A DNA stretch of 64,000 nt, taken from contig MU404065.1 of assembly GCA_022695795.1 (NCBI GenBank), forward strand, positions 1-64,000. The letters are read 5' to 3'. Position numbers and translations under genes: made by a program. Source of the stretch: Biscogniauxia marginata. Taxonomy: Eukaryota > Ascomycota > Sordariomycetes > Xylariales > Xylariaceae. Below are positions 12,592 to 23,913 of the stretch, piece by piece. The notes under the pieces were generated by a model. It worked only from the letters and a program-made list of their open reading frames with translations. It was not told where the DNA came from and searched no databases. Each line of letters opens with the position of its first letter. The first letter of the stretch is position 1.

Positions 12592-14156
12592 AGGACGCAG
12601 TGGGTTCCCATCTCCCACCGCAGTTTTCATCACGACGCCTTCATATCCGCTGCTTCGGCTCCTGGAAACCTATTCTAGTGGATTCTTCGAGCTAGCTCCT
12701 GACCTGCGGCATATTCCAATCCGGCAATCCACGCCTTGGCGACAGCTGCTTTTACCCTCTCCACCGCCCGGCGCCAGTACCCGAAGGATGGACTCAAGAA
12801 CGGTGATGATGGGTGGGAAGCACAAGTGTTATGATAAAAAGGGTTGACGGGCACTACTTGGATGTGGTGCCGGTTATCAATTCACCTTAAAAGGGAGACT
12901 CTCTACCATAGCCACGGACTGTAAAACAAGAACATAGAAAGAACGTGGGGTTTACTGCCAAGCCAGGTCGCCGGGATGTGTCGAGTCGTTGCTAATAATA
13001 GAACGGGTGGGCTGGTGCGACAGGGCCGAGGACGCTCTCGGAAGGGCTGGCATGGTGGTGGATGGGTAGATGGGTAGATGGGTAGATGCAGATAGCACAA
13101 GAAAAAAATATTGAAAAGAAAAAGTTCCCCGACGGATAGAAAGATTGCGTATAGGACCTACAAGTCAGCTCTTGGTTTTCACAACTTCCTACTAGTAGTA
13201 TATGTTCTCCTGGGGCTGCTATTATGCGTGCGGGTAAAACTGGAATAGGCGGCCGGGTGTCAGATAATGGCAAGCTATGCGTGGATTTGGCCGCCCCTCC
13301 CCTTTTCTTTCCTTTACATGCCTCAACCCCCCCTATAAACATACAACTAGATGGTGACGGAGAACAAATATGTTGGTCTCTTTGCTACGTCGTAGCAAGC
13401 GCCTTACCATATCTCTCAATACATTATCTGCCTACTTTTGACAAGAGTCGTTGCGTTTGCGTCAGAGCATTGCTAATATTGTATCTTACAAGTCGTGATA
13501 CTTTCGAATTAAAAAAAAATTTTTCAAATTTTTTTTTCTTCAGTGTCTATTCTCATATGCACTCACCTTCGTTTAGGCTCTCCTATTAGAATATCTGAGC
13601 CAGTTAGTAACTATTCCCCGTCATCGATTTTAGACCACGGCCGTGACCATTACCATCACGAAGGAATTCCGTTCCAAAGACTAGAGTACTAGTGTTCCAA
13701 TAAATTTTGCATGCTTTTCCTTCTTCTTTCCTCCCCTTTCTTTCGTTTTACGCTAAACGTGTATGTATAAATGTAGAATAGATAAGATGTGGGGGTATTT
13801 CCGACCCTAATCTATCCGCCCGCGCCTGAGAACTCCGAATTTGAATCATTGATAGAACGGGATCATACCCCGCCAATCCATTTGTCCATCCGTTCTGACC
13901 GAAATACTTGTATGTGGATTGCGTTATGCTCACTTGAAGATGTAATAAGTGCAAGCATTGCGCCGTTCTCCCGCCTAGATAAACCGATCCTGTAGCCCCA
14001 AACCCCCTTACCCCTTTTTATACGTCTTGGAATCGTCAATGATATATCCATCCATGAATGTCATGAGTATCTACAGAGAGGGGACCTTTTCAATGTTTTT
14101 TTTTTTTTGGTTTGTTTTGATTTGTGGGAATTCGTTGGAATCATGTAAAAAAAAGA
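12592..14156. other. Intergenic between convergent eIF3j and MDM31
   Basis: About 1.6 kb separating the 3' ends of two convergent genes, so it should hold two terminators and 3' UTRs. There is a short tandem repeat at 13061-13088 and T/A homopolymers near 13510-13540 and 14095-14110. No supported gene. Confidence 0.5.
13061..13088. repeat. GATGGGTA tandem repeat
   Basis: Three and a half perfect copies of the octamer GATGGGTA in the eIF3j/MDM31 intergenic region. Confidence 0.85.
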
Positions 14157-16497
14157 TCATACGACATTCCCTGCCATGCCCATGAATAGGGCGTGGACGG
14201 CTAGACTCAGGGTCCAGAAGCCGACTTTTTTCAGCCGACGCACGCGGCTCTGCTGGTCCTCGACATCGCGGGCAAACGCTGTGTACACCTCGGCCGAGGT
14301 GTCGTCCATGAGACCACAGTCGTATATAGACCAGGAACCGTCAAAGTCGGATACTCGCTTAACGATACGGCACCCAATTGGAATATACGTACGCTTGGCA
14401 TTTATATACGCGACAATGGGCCGCACGAGCGCCTGATTCACGTACGAAAGGTTTGACCGGAAGACTGGTACGGTAGCTTTCACGTCGTTTAAATGGATGC
14501 GCAGGTCCATGACAAGGTATCGCGGCGGTTCGTCGTCTGTGTGTAATGGAGTAGCCGGCAGTGTTTTTTCATTGACTAGTGGCTCTAAAGATGTGGTTGT
14601 CGGATTCGCCTCATCAGGAACATCCTCAGCTTCTGAGGGCGCTGGAGTGTTGAAAATAACTTCATTTCGGCGGACTGGATAGTCTAAAACACGGAGGTAC
14701 CGATTTGACGTGACTGCTTCCTCGAGTCTGTCGTAAAATTCGCCCATGACCTTCGTGATGCTGTCGTCGTTATCGGCGGGGAACCTAATATCGGCCACAA
14801 TATCGACGTTACCCTCATATATCCAGCCAAAAGGGCCTTCCACGCCTCTGTTTAGATGGTCGATTTTGAGTCCATCTATCCTAAGACGACTGAACTTCTT
14901 CCATACATCAGGCCCGCCAAGAGGATCTGAAGAGCGTTCGTGCCCAGCGGCGACTCCATGAACCTGCCGAGGATGTATCGTAAAGAGTGACCCATCATAT
15001 GATCCAGACATGTGGTTGGCTGACAAGAAGTCATAGAACAAGAACTGCTTTCGTAGTTGGGGAAGCTCGCATGAGTATATGCTGACAGAGAATGGCCGGA
15101 AGCCGCTTGGCTGGTGGACGGTGACCAGTAGATCTTCCATCTTGAAGGAGTCGATCTCGAAATCACCCGGATTATGTTCGTGCCGGTATGATAATGGATC
15201 GACATATTCGCCTGACCACTTAACGGACGTCCTGTCCACAACTCCACGAACGCCTTTGATCTCAACGTCTCTAAGAAGCCCCCTGCCGTTCCACCATTTC
15301 ACGAAGGAGAGGGTGACATTGACAGTATTGAGGGTAACATCGAACTGGGTGTAGTTGCCATCATCTTCCTGTACGACTTGGCCCTCTTTGTCTGTGTCTC
15401 TCCCAGCGGCTTTCTCGGCGGCAGCAACTGCTGCAGCACTTGAGGATGATCCTTTGCTAACTGAAGATTCGACCTGGCCAGGTCTTCGGGAGACAAATAC
15501 ATTTCTGAAGGATATAACGCCGTCTTTCCACCTAGGGACTATGGCAGACTCGAAGATGACAGTTAGTCCAGCGGACTCAGTTAGGTAATCCCCAACCCAT
15601 TTTGCAAGAGTTTCTATTACAGGTTAGCTTTTAGTGCTTGTATCCGGTCTGGTGTTGTTTACCTTGAGCAAAGACGGTATTAATGGAGAGAATTATAAGC
15701 GAGAAGAAAGTTGTTGTTCCGACTAGAATCCAGACGAGGTGGCCGAAGAGGAACCAAGACACGAAGGCGCCCCATTCATCAATGTTCCATGGCCTCATAC
15801 TTCTGATAGAAACCCACTTAAACCGGACTTTTAGACGCTCCCAGAAACCATTTGCAGCAGCTAAGAACTCCTCCTTCGTCGGTCTATGCGGTAGGTGCGG
15901 CAGTGCGGGCATGTGAAAATATTTTGTCACAGATGCGGACTCATCATCAACAGGTTTCGTATCGGACTTGTTCGCTGGTGGAGCCTGAGGAGTATTGTTC
16001 CTCTGGCGGGCAGCGGCAGCCGGATCCCGGGAGACATTTTGCGCATGCGACTTCGAACTCTTTGTTCTTAGAGGGACCCGTGAAGCTCGGCCGCGGCCTG
16101 TATGACTGCTTCTGATCCATGCTTGCGTCGCTAGCTTAGCGACTTTCGGTACTTCCAGTACGCTTCCCCGGATCGCAGAATCTGCGGCCGAGCAAGTAGC
16201 AACGGCTGCACTAGTTGTTGATGGAGTTGGTGTGAGGCCAACGAGAAGGAGACCACCTGAGGAGAAAGTCCGGCGTACATTGCTGGTATGGGCCTTGGGT
16301 ACTCGAGGAAAAGTCCACAGAGAAGGTCTTGCGGACGGCGGGCATGGTGCAGAGGAAAAAGCAGCAGATTGATTCAACTTGAACCTGTTCACTGGGTTCT
16401 TGGGGTATGCTTTCGTAGTGAAGAAACCAAGCAACTCGTGACGAGATCGCCAGGCGTGGCGTCCCGGCCATGAGAAGGTCGACCTAACTGCAGACAT
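14157..16497 (-). CDS. mdm31: Mitochondrial inner-membrane protein MDM31 (Mdm31/Mdm32 family)
   Basis: Two exons, 16497-15663 and 15613-14157, with a 49-base intron (15614-15662) after NTVFAQ; 763 residues. The N terminus is basic and Ser/Arg-rich (mitochondrial presequence). A first hydrophobic segment (FVSWFLFGHLVWILVG onward) lies just before the intron, and a second (FWTLSLAVHALFMG) at the C terminus. Between them is the conserved family region, with ESAIVPRWKDGVI, FVSRRPGQ and WWNGRGLLRDVEIKGVRG. Yeast Mdm31 is needed for mitochondrial shape, nucleoid stability and phospholipid homeostasis. The gene is divergent from PNO1 with 480 bases between the start codons. Some Ser-rich linkers may be lineage-specific. 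Family assignment is confident. Confidence 0.9.
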
Positions 16498-16977
16498 CGC
16501 ACGAGCTCATGATGATTTGGCTATTTCCCCGTTCATAGGAACCAAAGGGAAAGATGGTGGCCAGCGCTTGGAAGCAGTAGATAAAGGAAGCAACACAGTC
16601 TAACGAGGCCCATTGATTGGGACCAAATGACTTTAGGCTCGCTGTTAAGAAAAAGGTTGGAGGGGAAAGTGGAAGAGCATGAATTCTGTTCCAGGATTTC
16701 CTTTGCAGCGAAAAATCGTCATTGGTAGGTTTGCCCAACCCAGCGATGCGCTAAGAGCTAAAGGGCCCCACTCTTTATGTGCCCCACTCGAAGATCTAGC
16801 TTATCTTATCGATAAGCAGACAGCCCACCAAAGAATGTCAATCGCTTTTTTTATTCCGTAAATACGCTGACTCCACCATAAAATTATCACCAAGCCCGAT
16901 ATTGCGCTCCGAAGTGGTTTAACCTTACGCTACCTGACAAATACTAAGTTGGGCATATCCGCAGTCTTACACCCATT
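16498..16977. promoter_or_regulatory. Divergent promoter region MDM31 / PNO1
   Basis: 480 bases between two divergent start codons, so both promoters must lie here. A GATAAG-type word occurs in the palindromic sequence CTTATCGATAAG at 16804-16815. No TATA box or other motif stands out enough to name. Confidence 0.55.
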
Positions 16978-18219
16978 ATGCCGGCACCTACAGCCCTGCT
17001 CAAGAAGCAGGTTGAAGATACCCTTCCGACCAATGTCTCGCTTCCCGAGCCAGACCAAGACGATGAATTTGCGCTGGAGGGGATGAACGAGCTGCCAGAA
17101 GATGCGACGGCCCTGCAACCGCCTCAAGTAGGGGGAGAGGAAGACATGGCGATAGACGAGGAGAATAAGCCCAGATTTGTCCCCATTCAGAACACAGTAC
17201 GTCTCCAGCACCCGCTGATTTGGTTAAAAACGTTACCCTTGGACACGGCTTGGCTCCTGACTTTCCACTAACCCATGATGTCCTCAGGATCTCGCAGTTC
17301 ACATACAGACCCGCAAGTGTCCGATCCCACCACACCGCTTCACGCCACTCAAGAACAATTGGATCAAGATATACAGTACGAACAAACCCCGGGGCTTCTC
17401 CTCATCTGCCCAATTTATTGAAAGAAGAGACATCACTGACTCCCCCCCAGCGCCGCTCGTCGAGCATCTCAAGCTGCAAATACGGTATGAGCAGCCCACG
17501 ACCGAAACATAGCATTGCATGCTATATGTACCCGCAAGCGTCGGGGAAAGAAACTTTGACCTGCTAACGGCATGACACGGGGAAAACAGGATGAACGTAA
17601 AGAACAAGCGCGTCGAGCTGCGGACCTCGAAGCACACGACGGATCCATCGGCGCTGCAGAAGGGCGCCGATTTCATCACCGCTTTCAGTTACGGCTTCGA
17701 CATTGACGACGCCATCGCCTTGCTGCGGATGGACGAGCTGTTCATCGAGACGTTTGAGGTCAAGGACGTCAAAACCCTGACCGGGGACCACCTGGCCCGC
17801 GCTATCGGGCGGATCTGCGGAAACCAGGGCAAGGTGAGTGAAGCTAGAGCGACCCCGAGCGCGGCCTTCATCCTCGACCTTGGAATCGGTGTCATATTTT
17901 ACAACCGGCCACTCGAGGGAAGAAAATTCACATGTGCTAACGTTTCCCTTCTTACGCGAAAATAGACAAAATTCGCCATCGAGAACGCCTCCAAGACGCG
18001 GATTGTGGTTGCTGACTCGAAGATTCACATTTTGGGAGGTGAGTTTTGTCCGCAAGCTCTGAGGGGAGAAGAACCCGATTTCCTGACTCAAGGGGGACAG
18101 CGTACAAGAACATCAAGATAGCGAGGGAAAGCGTGGTGAGCTTGATCCTAGGCAAGCCCCCCGGCAAGGTGTACAACAACCTAAGGACCGTGTCCTCGAG
18201 GATGAAGGAGAGGTTCTAG
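16978..18219 (+). CDS. dim2: Pre-rRNA processing KH-domain protein PNO1/DIM2
   Basis: Six exons: 16978-17196, 17288-17375, 17451-17484, 17590-17833, 17966-18038 and 18101-18219, all with GT-AG introns and consistent phases; 258 residues. The third exon is only 34 bases and encodes PLVEHLKLQI. Order of features: an acidic N-terminal region, a linker with PIPPHRFTPLKNNWIK, the family core MNVKNKRVELRTSK, then the KH domain with GRICGNQGKTKFAIENAS and SKIHILGAYKNIKIAR, ending in LGKPPGKVYNNLR. Pno1/Dim2 binds the 3' region of pre-18S rRNA, partners the nuclease Nob1 and the Dim1 methylase, and escorts pre-40S particles from nucleolus to cytoplasm. Very strong family match. Confidence 0.95.
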
Positions 18220-18807
18220 TGTAGACTCAAATTGTATGGTGGGATGAGAGCGCCAAGCCCAAGTTATATGCAATTGATATTCGATGTCACGTCACATACA
18301 TACACATACATAGGTAGGGAAAAGGGGGGGGAGTTCAGGTGTTTACGGAGTTAAATACGTCCAAGATGTTTGGGGGGTGGTTCTTCTGGCAACCCGATAG
18401 AACTGGTACGAAACGAATTGATGTCTGGATCTTATTTTGCATCGGGAACTAGTCGTTGGCAACAGTATGTTACGATTTGACCATTCTTGGGTATCACGAG
18501 CTACGCCATGTAAGGTATATAAATATATACCTGGGCGAGCAAAGAGTTTCCTGCTTCCTTCCCTGCTAAACGCCGTTTTATACCCGTCCGCCCGTCCGCC
18601 CGTCCGCCCCCTCCATTGAATCTGCACAGCGAGGCTACCTATTGACTTTCATATGTAGCTCCTCAATTTTTGCGTAAAAACTCCCAAAAGACAAGACCCA
18701 TGTTTAACAGCACAGCACTATTCATTGGTCTCCCTGCTGCTACCCCCCCCCCCCTTTTTTTTTAATACAGAGTTCCCTGCAATCTCGGTCTCCCCTTAGA
18801 AAACTCC
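18220..18807. other. Intergenic between convergent PNO1 and RAD60-like gene
   Basis: About 590 bases at the 3' ends of two convergent genes. It contains a CCCGTCCG tandem repeat at about 18583-18608 and C/T homopolymers near 18744-18763. No gene seen. Confidence 0.6.
18583..18608. repeat. CCCGTCCG tandem repeat
   Basis: About three copies of the octamer CCCGTCCG in the 3' region of PNO1. Confidence 0.8.
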
Positions 18808-20328
18808 TCAACGGATGTGGACCTCGACCGACTCCATGTCGCCGATGTCGGCCTCCTCGACGGTCATGTCTTCCTCGAGGATCTCGCCGTCGAAGTGGAG
18901 CTCGACGGTCTTGTCGGCGGGCACTTTGGCGAGCTTGCGGACAACCTTGATCATCATGGCCACGGTGGTGTTAGACCGGAGCGTCGCGTTCCTAGGCGGC
19001 AGGTCCTTGGCCCTGAAGATGACCCTGACGCGCTTCTCCCCGTCTGGGTCCGACGCGCCGGCGGCTTGGCCTTGCTCTGCGTCACCGGCCGCGTCGTCGT
19101 CGTCGTCCCACTCGCCGAGCTCGTGCTTGCGCTCCCGCTCCTTCTCGCGCTGGCACTCGGCGTACAGCTCCTTGGTCCACGCCTCGAAGTAGACCTTGTT
19201 GCGGTTGTGGAAGCCGTCCTGGCCGGAGCGCCACGCCGGGTAGAGCTGGCCCGCGGCGTCGGGCCGGATGTTGAGCGTCTCGAGCGTCGTGTGCGGGTAC
19301 ACGCGGTTTCCCTTCCAGGTGAAGAACATGTCCTGCAGCAGCGCGCGCGGCAGTATCTTGCGCTTGTCCTGCTGCTCCAGCCACGTGTCGAACATGACCT
19401 TGAGCGGCTGCCGGGTCCGCACCTTGAAGGAGATGGGCTTGATGCCGTCCAGGCACGAGCCTACCAGCATTTCCACCAGCGCGTTGCCGTCGTTAACGGC
19501 GGAGGCCCCGCCGGCGGCTGCTGCCGCCTCCCTCGCCAGGCGCTCTTGCTTTGCACGCTCTATGCGCTCCATCGCCATTTTGACATATCTCGTGGCATCC
19601 GAGTCGTCATCATCATCCTTACTCTCCTCTTGGTGTTGGCCGTCCGGGTTGCCGTCATACATCTCGAGGTCGGAGTCTGAATCGGAAGCCCCATCCTTGA
19701 GTAGTGCCGATGATGCCTTGTCTGGTTTTTTGCGTGACTGAACTGCTGAGGTGGTAGATCTCGTGGAGGGTTTTGCATACTCGACAATCTCATCGCCGTC
19801 GTCGTCTAGATTAAATGCGGGAGTCTCACTCTTGTGGGAGCGAGAATGTGGGGCACGCGAACCCCCTTTAGAGCTGCTCAGGATGGACCTTGCGCGTTTG
19901 GAAGTTGGTGTCTGGGGTGGTATGATGGAAGATTTCCGCGGTTTGCGAGGCTTGTCAGAGAAGACATCGTCGTCCTCGCCATCCTGGCCACTGTCCTCTT
20001 CATCCTCATCTTCATCGCGAACGGCCGAAACTCGGCGTCGTTTCTTGGCGGACTCGGCTTCGCGCAAGAACTGCTCCCTAAGCGCGGATTCCTCCTCGTC
20101 CTCGCGCTCTCGTGCTAGCCTCTCCTTCTCTTCCTGTTCGGCTTTCGCAGCCTTCTCGAGCGCGCGCCTCTGCTGGTCCTCGAGGACGCTGGGGAAAAAC
20201 TCCTTGGATCGGCTAAAAAGCGACAGGCCGTCGTCGTTTTCGGGTGACTTGATAGGGGTTTTTCGCTTCACGGTGCGCTTGAACGGCAGGACCCTCTTAG
20301 CTGGGGATGGGGGCGGAGCATCTGCCAT
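18808..20328 (-). CDS. RAD60/ESC2/NIP45-like protein with SUMO-like domain
   Basis: Single-exon gene of 506 residues when started at MADAPPPSPAKR. The frame stays open upstream to 20616, but that extension is hydrophobic and non-conserved in look, so I treat it as 5' leader. The N-terminal half is charged and Ser-rich, with a Glu/Arg coiled coil and acidic patches, including SDSDSD-type sequence that could be a SUMO-interacting or CK2 region. The middle part (NALVEMLVGSCLDG... to YFEAWTKELYAE) looks like a first, divergent SUMO-like domain, and the last 75 residues are a clear ubiquitin/SUMO fold (RVRVIFRAKDLPP to MESVEVHIR). Rad60-type proteins act with SUMO ligases and Smc5/6 in recombination repair and genome stability. 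Which member of the family it is (Rad60 or Esc2) I cannot decide. Confidence 0.83.
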   Translation of the reverse strand: MADAPPPSPAKRVLPFKRTVKRKTPIKSPENDDGLSLFSRSKEFFPSVLEDQQRRALEKAAKAEQEEKERLAREREDEEESALREQFLREAESAKKRRRVSAVRDEDEDEEDSGQDGEDDDVFSDKPRKPRKSSIIPPQTPTSKRARSILSSSKGGSRAPHSRSHKSETPAFNLDDDGDEIVEYAKPSTRSTTSAVQSRKKPDKASSALLKDGASDSDSDLEMYDGNPDGQHQEESKDDDDDSDATRYVKMAMERIERAKQERLAREAAAAAGGASAVNDGNALVEMLVGSCLDGIKPISFKVRTRQPLKVMFDTWLEQQDKRKILPRALLQDMFFTWKGNRVYPHTTLETLNIRPDAAGQLYPAWRSGQDGFHNRNKVYFEAWTKELYAECQREKERERKHELGEWDDDDDAAGDAEQGQAAGASDPDGEKRVRVIFRAKDLPPRNATLRSNTTVAMMIKVVRKLAKVPADKTVELHFDGEILEEDMTVEEADIGDMESVEVHIR

Positions 20329-20933
20329 AGTGGCCAGACAGTGCCGGGGAGCCGGCAGAACTAGGTAGACGTCGAGGATGGCACTGGTCGTCGCAGGTTT
20401 GCTATGCAGGAGAATAATAGTCGGGGGTGGATCGCAATCTCTGCGTAGAATTGGTTTATTTGCATTGAGGGTAGAAAGGGAAAAAAGGAAAAAAAGGAAG
20501 AAAAGGTAATACTTGCGCAAGACAGTCAAGTCATGGCAAGGCTGGAGGGATAAAATCCCAAGGAACTGCTGATGATTGGGCAAGTCGACGCGCAAAAAGC
20601 AAAAAGCCAATTGCACGATTTTGGGGGTGAGGTGAGCCGATTTGCACGCGTCGCAACTCCCCCACGTTTTCCTTTTCGATTAAGAATTAAAAGTGGGCCA
20701 CCGGGTATATACTAGGTACCTAAGATTTAGAAGCATTCTAGAGCCCCACTACGGAATACCGATGCAATAACAACACACAAATCTATCAGCCTCATCTTAG
20801 GTACCTAGTTGGATCTACACCCGCCTTGCCTTGCTTTGTCTTATCCCCACCTCATCTCAACCAGCTTCCAGTTTTTATTTTTTCTTGTTCTTACCTTCCT
20901 CCCCGCTTTACTCTCCCATATTGCGATTCTACC
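20329..20933. promoter_or_regulatory. Divergent promoter region RAD60-like / LSM6
   Basis: 605 bases between two divergent start codons. It contains a perfect MluI cell-cycle box ACGCGT at 20646-20651, two TAGGTACC-type words near 20714 and 20802, and a pyrimidine-rich tract before the LSM6 ATG. The upstream continuation of the RAD60-like reading frame lies here and is probably untranslated. Confidence 0.55.
20646..20651. promoter_or_regulatory. MCB-like element ACGCGT
   Basis: Perfect palindromic MluI cell-cycle box about 320 bases upstream of the RAD60-like start and 290 upstream of LSM6. MBF-type factors use this site at genes for DNA replication and repair in fungi. It is a single six-base match, so it may be chance. 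Confidence 0.35.
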
Positions 20934-21321
20934 ATGGAGAACGGCGCAGTGACAACCCAAGGCGAGGGTAAGGACCCTGCTGGTTTTCTGGCGGACATCA
21001 TCGGCAACCCGGTGACCGTTAAGCTGAACTCGGGCGTCGTTTACAAAGGTAAGCAATAATTATATGTTATGCTGCTATGACTGCACAGACATAGAGTTTC
21101 CTATATACACTATGTTTAACGCTTCGTTACAGGCGAGCTGCAGTCTGTGGACGGCTACATGAACATCGCCCTCGAGAAGACCGAGGAGTACGTCAATGGT
21201 GCGAAGCGGAGAACATATGGCGATGCGTTCGTGAGAGGCAACAACGGTACGTAGACTAAGGTTTGAACTGATCGATACATACTGACCATCCCATCCAGTT
21301 ATGTACATTTCAGCAGACTAA
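20934..21321 (+). CDS. lsm6: U6 snRNA-associated Sm-like protein LSm6
   Basis: Three exons, 20934-21048, 21133-21246 and 21299-21321, giving 83 residues with consistent GT-AG introns. The Sm1 motif is seen as PAGFLADIIGNPVTVKLNSG then YKGELQSVDGYMNIALEKTEEY, and the Sm2 motif as FVRGNNVMYISAD at the C terminus, which spans the last intron. LSm6 is a shared subunit of the nuclear Lsm2-8 ring (U6 snRNA binding, splicing) and the cytoplasmic Lsm1-7 ring (mRNA decapping). The ATG sits in ACCATGGAG, a good initiation context. Very confident. Confidence 0.96.
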
Positions 21322-21606
21322 GAGGATGGGACTTTGTGGATCGTGAATGGGGGAGAAGAGGTCTCTGACTATTTGGGAACTTGAGCCCGTTTCCCAAGCC
21401 AGCACATATATTGCATCAGACCAAGGCAACCTAATCGAATCGCTTTCGTCATGGGAGACACAATTAGCACCTTGGCTTCGGTATGACGGGCGGAGCATTT
21501 GAGATAACCAAGTCACTTACTAGGAAATTGCGGCAATAAACACAATAGACAATCATACTGTCGATTCCCACCTGAGGTGCCCTATCTACAAAAATCCCTA
21601 GGGTAA

Positions 21607-22771
21607 CTATAACCTATCTGTCCAGAAAAAGTACGTGACTCCATGTACAGCGATCTCTCCCTTCTCATTTCTTTCGACATCATCACCCTGGACCGTCTCC
21701 TTGAACAGCTTTATGGCAGCCTCGCGTTTCTCTCCTTTCAGAATGGCGACCTGACTTAGGGTGTTAAACCGGGACCAGAGCGCGTCCTCGTTAAGCCAAA
21801 CTGTCCACTGGAGAGTCTGTTCTCCGATTGGAAGACTGAATTTAGGCAATTGGTTCGTGAGGGAATCCTTGATGATCTGAACGGGATTAAATGCCAACTG
21901 ATTATCGAATATTTCTTTCCATTTCTTGACGAGAAAAAGTTAGAGTTATAAGGGCGGTGAGGCGTTTCGCTTCTTGGGGACGATGAATGACGAACTTGAT
22001 GTCTAAATCGCGGGAGCCCGTCGTCCAGTGACCATAAAAAGTCGTTCAACTTCTGCTCCCACTTTGTAGTCGCCTTCCATGCCACTGGCTTGTTATCTGC
22101 CCGTATAGTCAGATGCACCATAGATTTCTCGCAGCCTACTCCATGTCCTCGAGAGGGTCTTTACAATCTTCAATGTTCCATATCGCGCCAAACACGGCAC
22201 CAGGTCTCAGAACCCGATGGATCTCCTTTAGAGCCTCAGGGGTGGCGAACCTACAGAAGCCATTAGATATGAAGACAAAGCAACGATTGATTAGTAGATT
22301 GTGGTCATCTCAACTCACCAATGAAAAGCCTATGGAGGCCGAGGAATGGTTAGCGATAGATATGGGCCTAAGGGTACTTACTACCTTGAAGGAAATTGAT
22401 CATGATAATAAGCTAACCTGGGCAGCGATGCAGGCATCTCCCCACTCGTCGTCGACGGGCATCTTATCGGCCTTGCCCCCGACCACCTCGACGGCGGGGA
22501 GGTCCTTCTGGGCGAGTTTCTCTCGCATGCCATCGTGGGGTTCGATGGCCTTGACGAGGAATCTCTCCGGTCGCCGAGCCAGCACCTCGGTGAATTTGCC
22601 GGTACCGGACGCGATCTCTACGATCTTGGAGTCTGACTGGTTTGCGACCTTGAGCTCGGCCAGGAACGCCTCGACGGCGTCTGGAAGGTAGGAGGGCCGA
22701 TGGGCGTCATATGCGGAGGCGTCCTGGAACCCCTCTTGCGCGGCTGTCGGCAGACTGCTTGACGACGCCAT
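21607..22771 (-). CDS. Class I SAM-dependent methyltransferase with an 11-base micro-exon
   Basis: Five exons on the minus strand: 22771-22418, 22329-22319, 22250-22165, 22096-21996 and 21924-21607; 289 residues. The first exon carries motif I (VEIASGTGKFTE) and the acidic loop (KAIEPHDGMREKL), ending at DACIAAQ. The 11-base second exon, GCTTTTCATTG, supplies AFHW, which is the family motif AQAFHWF; without it the frame breaks. The third exon gives TPEALKEIHRVLRPGAVFGAIWNIED. The rest (WEQKLNDFLW, WKEIFDNQLAFNP) matches the C-terminal half of fungal Methyltransf_11-type enzymes related to yeast Crg1 and trans-aconitate methyltransferase. The substrate is unknown. The start MASSSSLP is preferred over an upstream in-frame ATG at 22855. 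The exon model is inferred from splice signals and conserved motifs, not from transcripts. Confidence 0.87.
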
Positions 22772-23913
22772 TGCTAACTTTATAAGAGCGTCGGACAACC
22801 AATCCTGTTCGAGCGAGGTATGATATCTGTAGCTCGTCAATTGCACAACTGTCAAGTGTAACTTATACTATACTTTAGGTGCAGGTAGTGTAGTGTTAAT
22901 GTACGTACCTAAAGGTCGAATGACGCCTTTGCCCGCAGCGGATCCGATCGTCGGCACCCGACCCGCGCGACCCCCGTCCGGGAGGTTACATTGAACAAAC
23001 AGACGGGAAGTGCTAAATTGTTTCTCTTTTGCCTTACTTAATTCTACAAGAGCTCAGTAAAACTAAATAAATGACTCCATTTAATGACAAACAAAGCTGC
23101 ATAATATAGTGATTAAGGTTCTTGTATATCCATGTTACAAGTAGGTAGGCATATATTGAGGTCCTACCTGTAGGTGCATGCTTCCTAATAGGTAGGTTAT
23201 GTAGGTACCTACGTAGCAGTGGGTTGTAAGTCTGAATGGACTTGTTACATGTACCTGCATACCTACCAGTAGGTAGGGTCTCGACCTCTCTATCGATACT
23301 CTTATTTTTAAAGCATAGCGCTACCTAAAGGGGGTAGTCAGAGATACGCGAACCCCAATTTAAGGGGCAACGCGTATAATTCCATCCTATGCGCGCATGT
23401 AATACTAGTAATTGACAACTTAAGACAAGAAAAAAAAGATCTCCAATGCCAAGAAAGAAAGCCTCGTGCCGTTCCCTGAACCTTACTCCATCCAAACTTA
23501 GCACTACATGCAGCACAATACAGCGGGATTACCGTCCCTAGGTAGCTAATCTTCCCCAGTGCTACCTCAGCTCCAATCCTTTCCTTTTCCATGTCCCACC
23601 TCTTTTGGTAGAGTCTGAATACCTTCACGAATACACCGTCGAGCCGTCTTCTCCCTATTTCGCTCCCTTCGATCGCTAACCGTATCCTTTTTTTCATCTG
23701 TACCTATTTGCCGAGAAAACCTAGTTCTCTTCATGGTCCCCGTCTTTCCGCCTGTCGAGAGGGAACGGGGAAGCTTGAAGGAGCCTTGAGAATGACATAG
23801 CTTAATTGAGCACCTCTCCTTGCCTACGAACAATCGCTTCTTAACCTTCTTCCACTCCTTTTTTCTCCTCTTCTTTTTGGGGGTCTAAGTCATCACCTAT
23901 ATTACCTATCTAG
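22772..23913. other. Intergenic with dense TAGGTAGG words; no supported gene
   Basis: About 1.1 kb between the divergent methyltransferase and mannosyltransferase genes. The part from 23140 to 23280 is crowded with TAGGTAGG, CCTACC and GTAGGTACCTAC words in both orientations, including a palindrome at about 23204-23215, and could fold back on itself. Open stretches at 23325-23833 (minus) overlap each other in different frames and resemble no protein I know. Confidence 0.5.

Noticed and set aside
18817..19680. 287-codon plus-strand open frame opposite the RAD60-like gene
   Set aside because: Antisense shadow of a GC-biased coding region; Leu/Val/Arg-rich with no domain, while the minus-strand frame has a clear SUMO-like domain.
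20329..20616. 96-residue N-terminal extension of the RAD60-like protein
   Set aside because: Hydrophobic, low-complexity and leader-like; the later ATG gives MADAPPPSPAKR, a sensible start.
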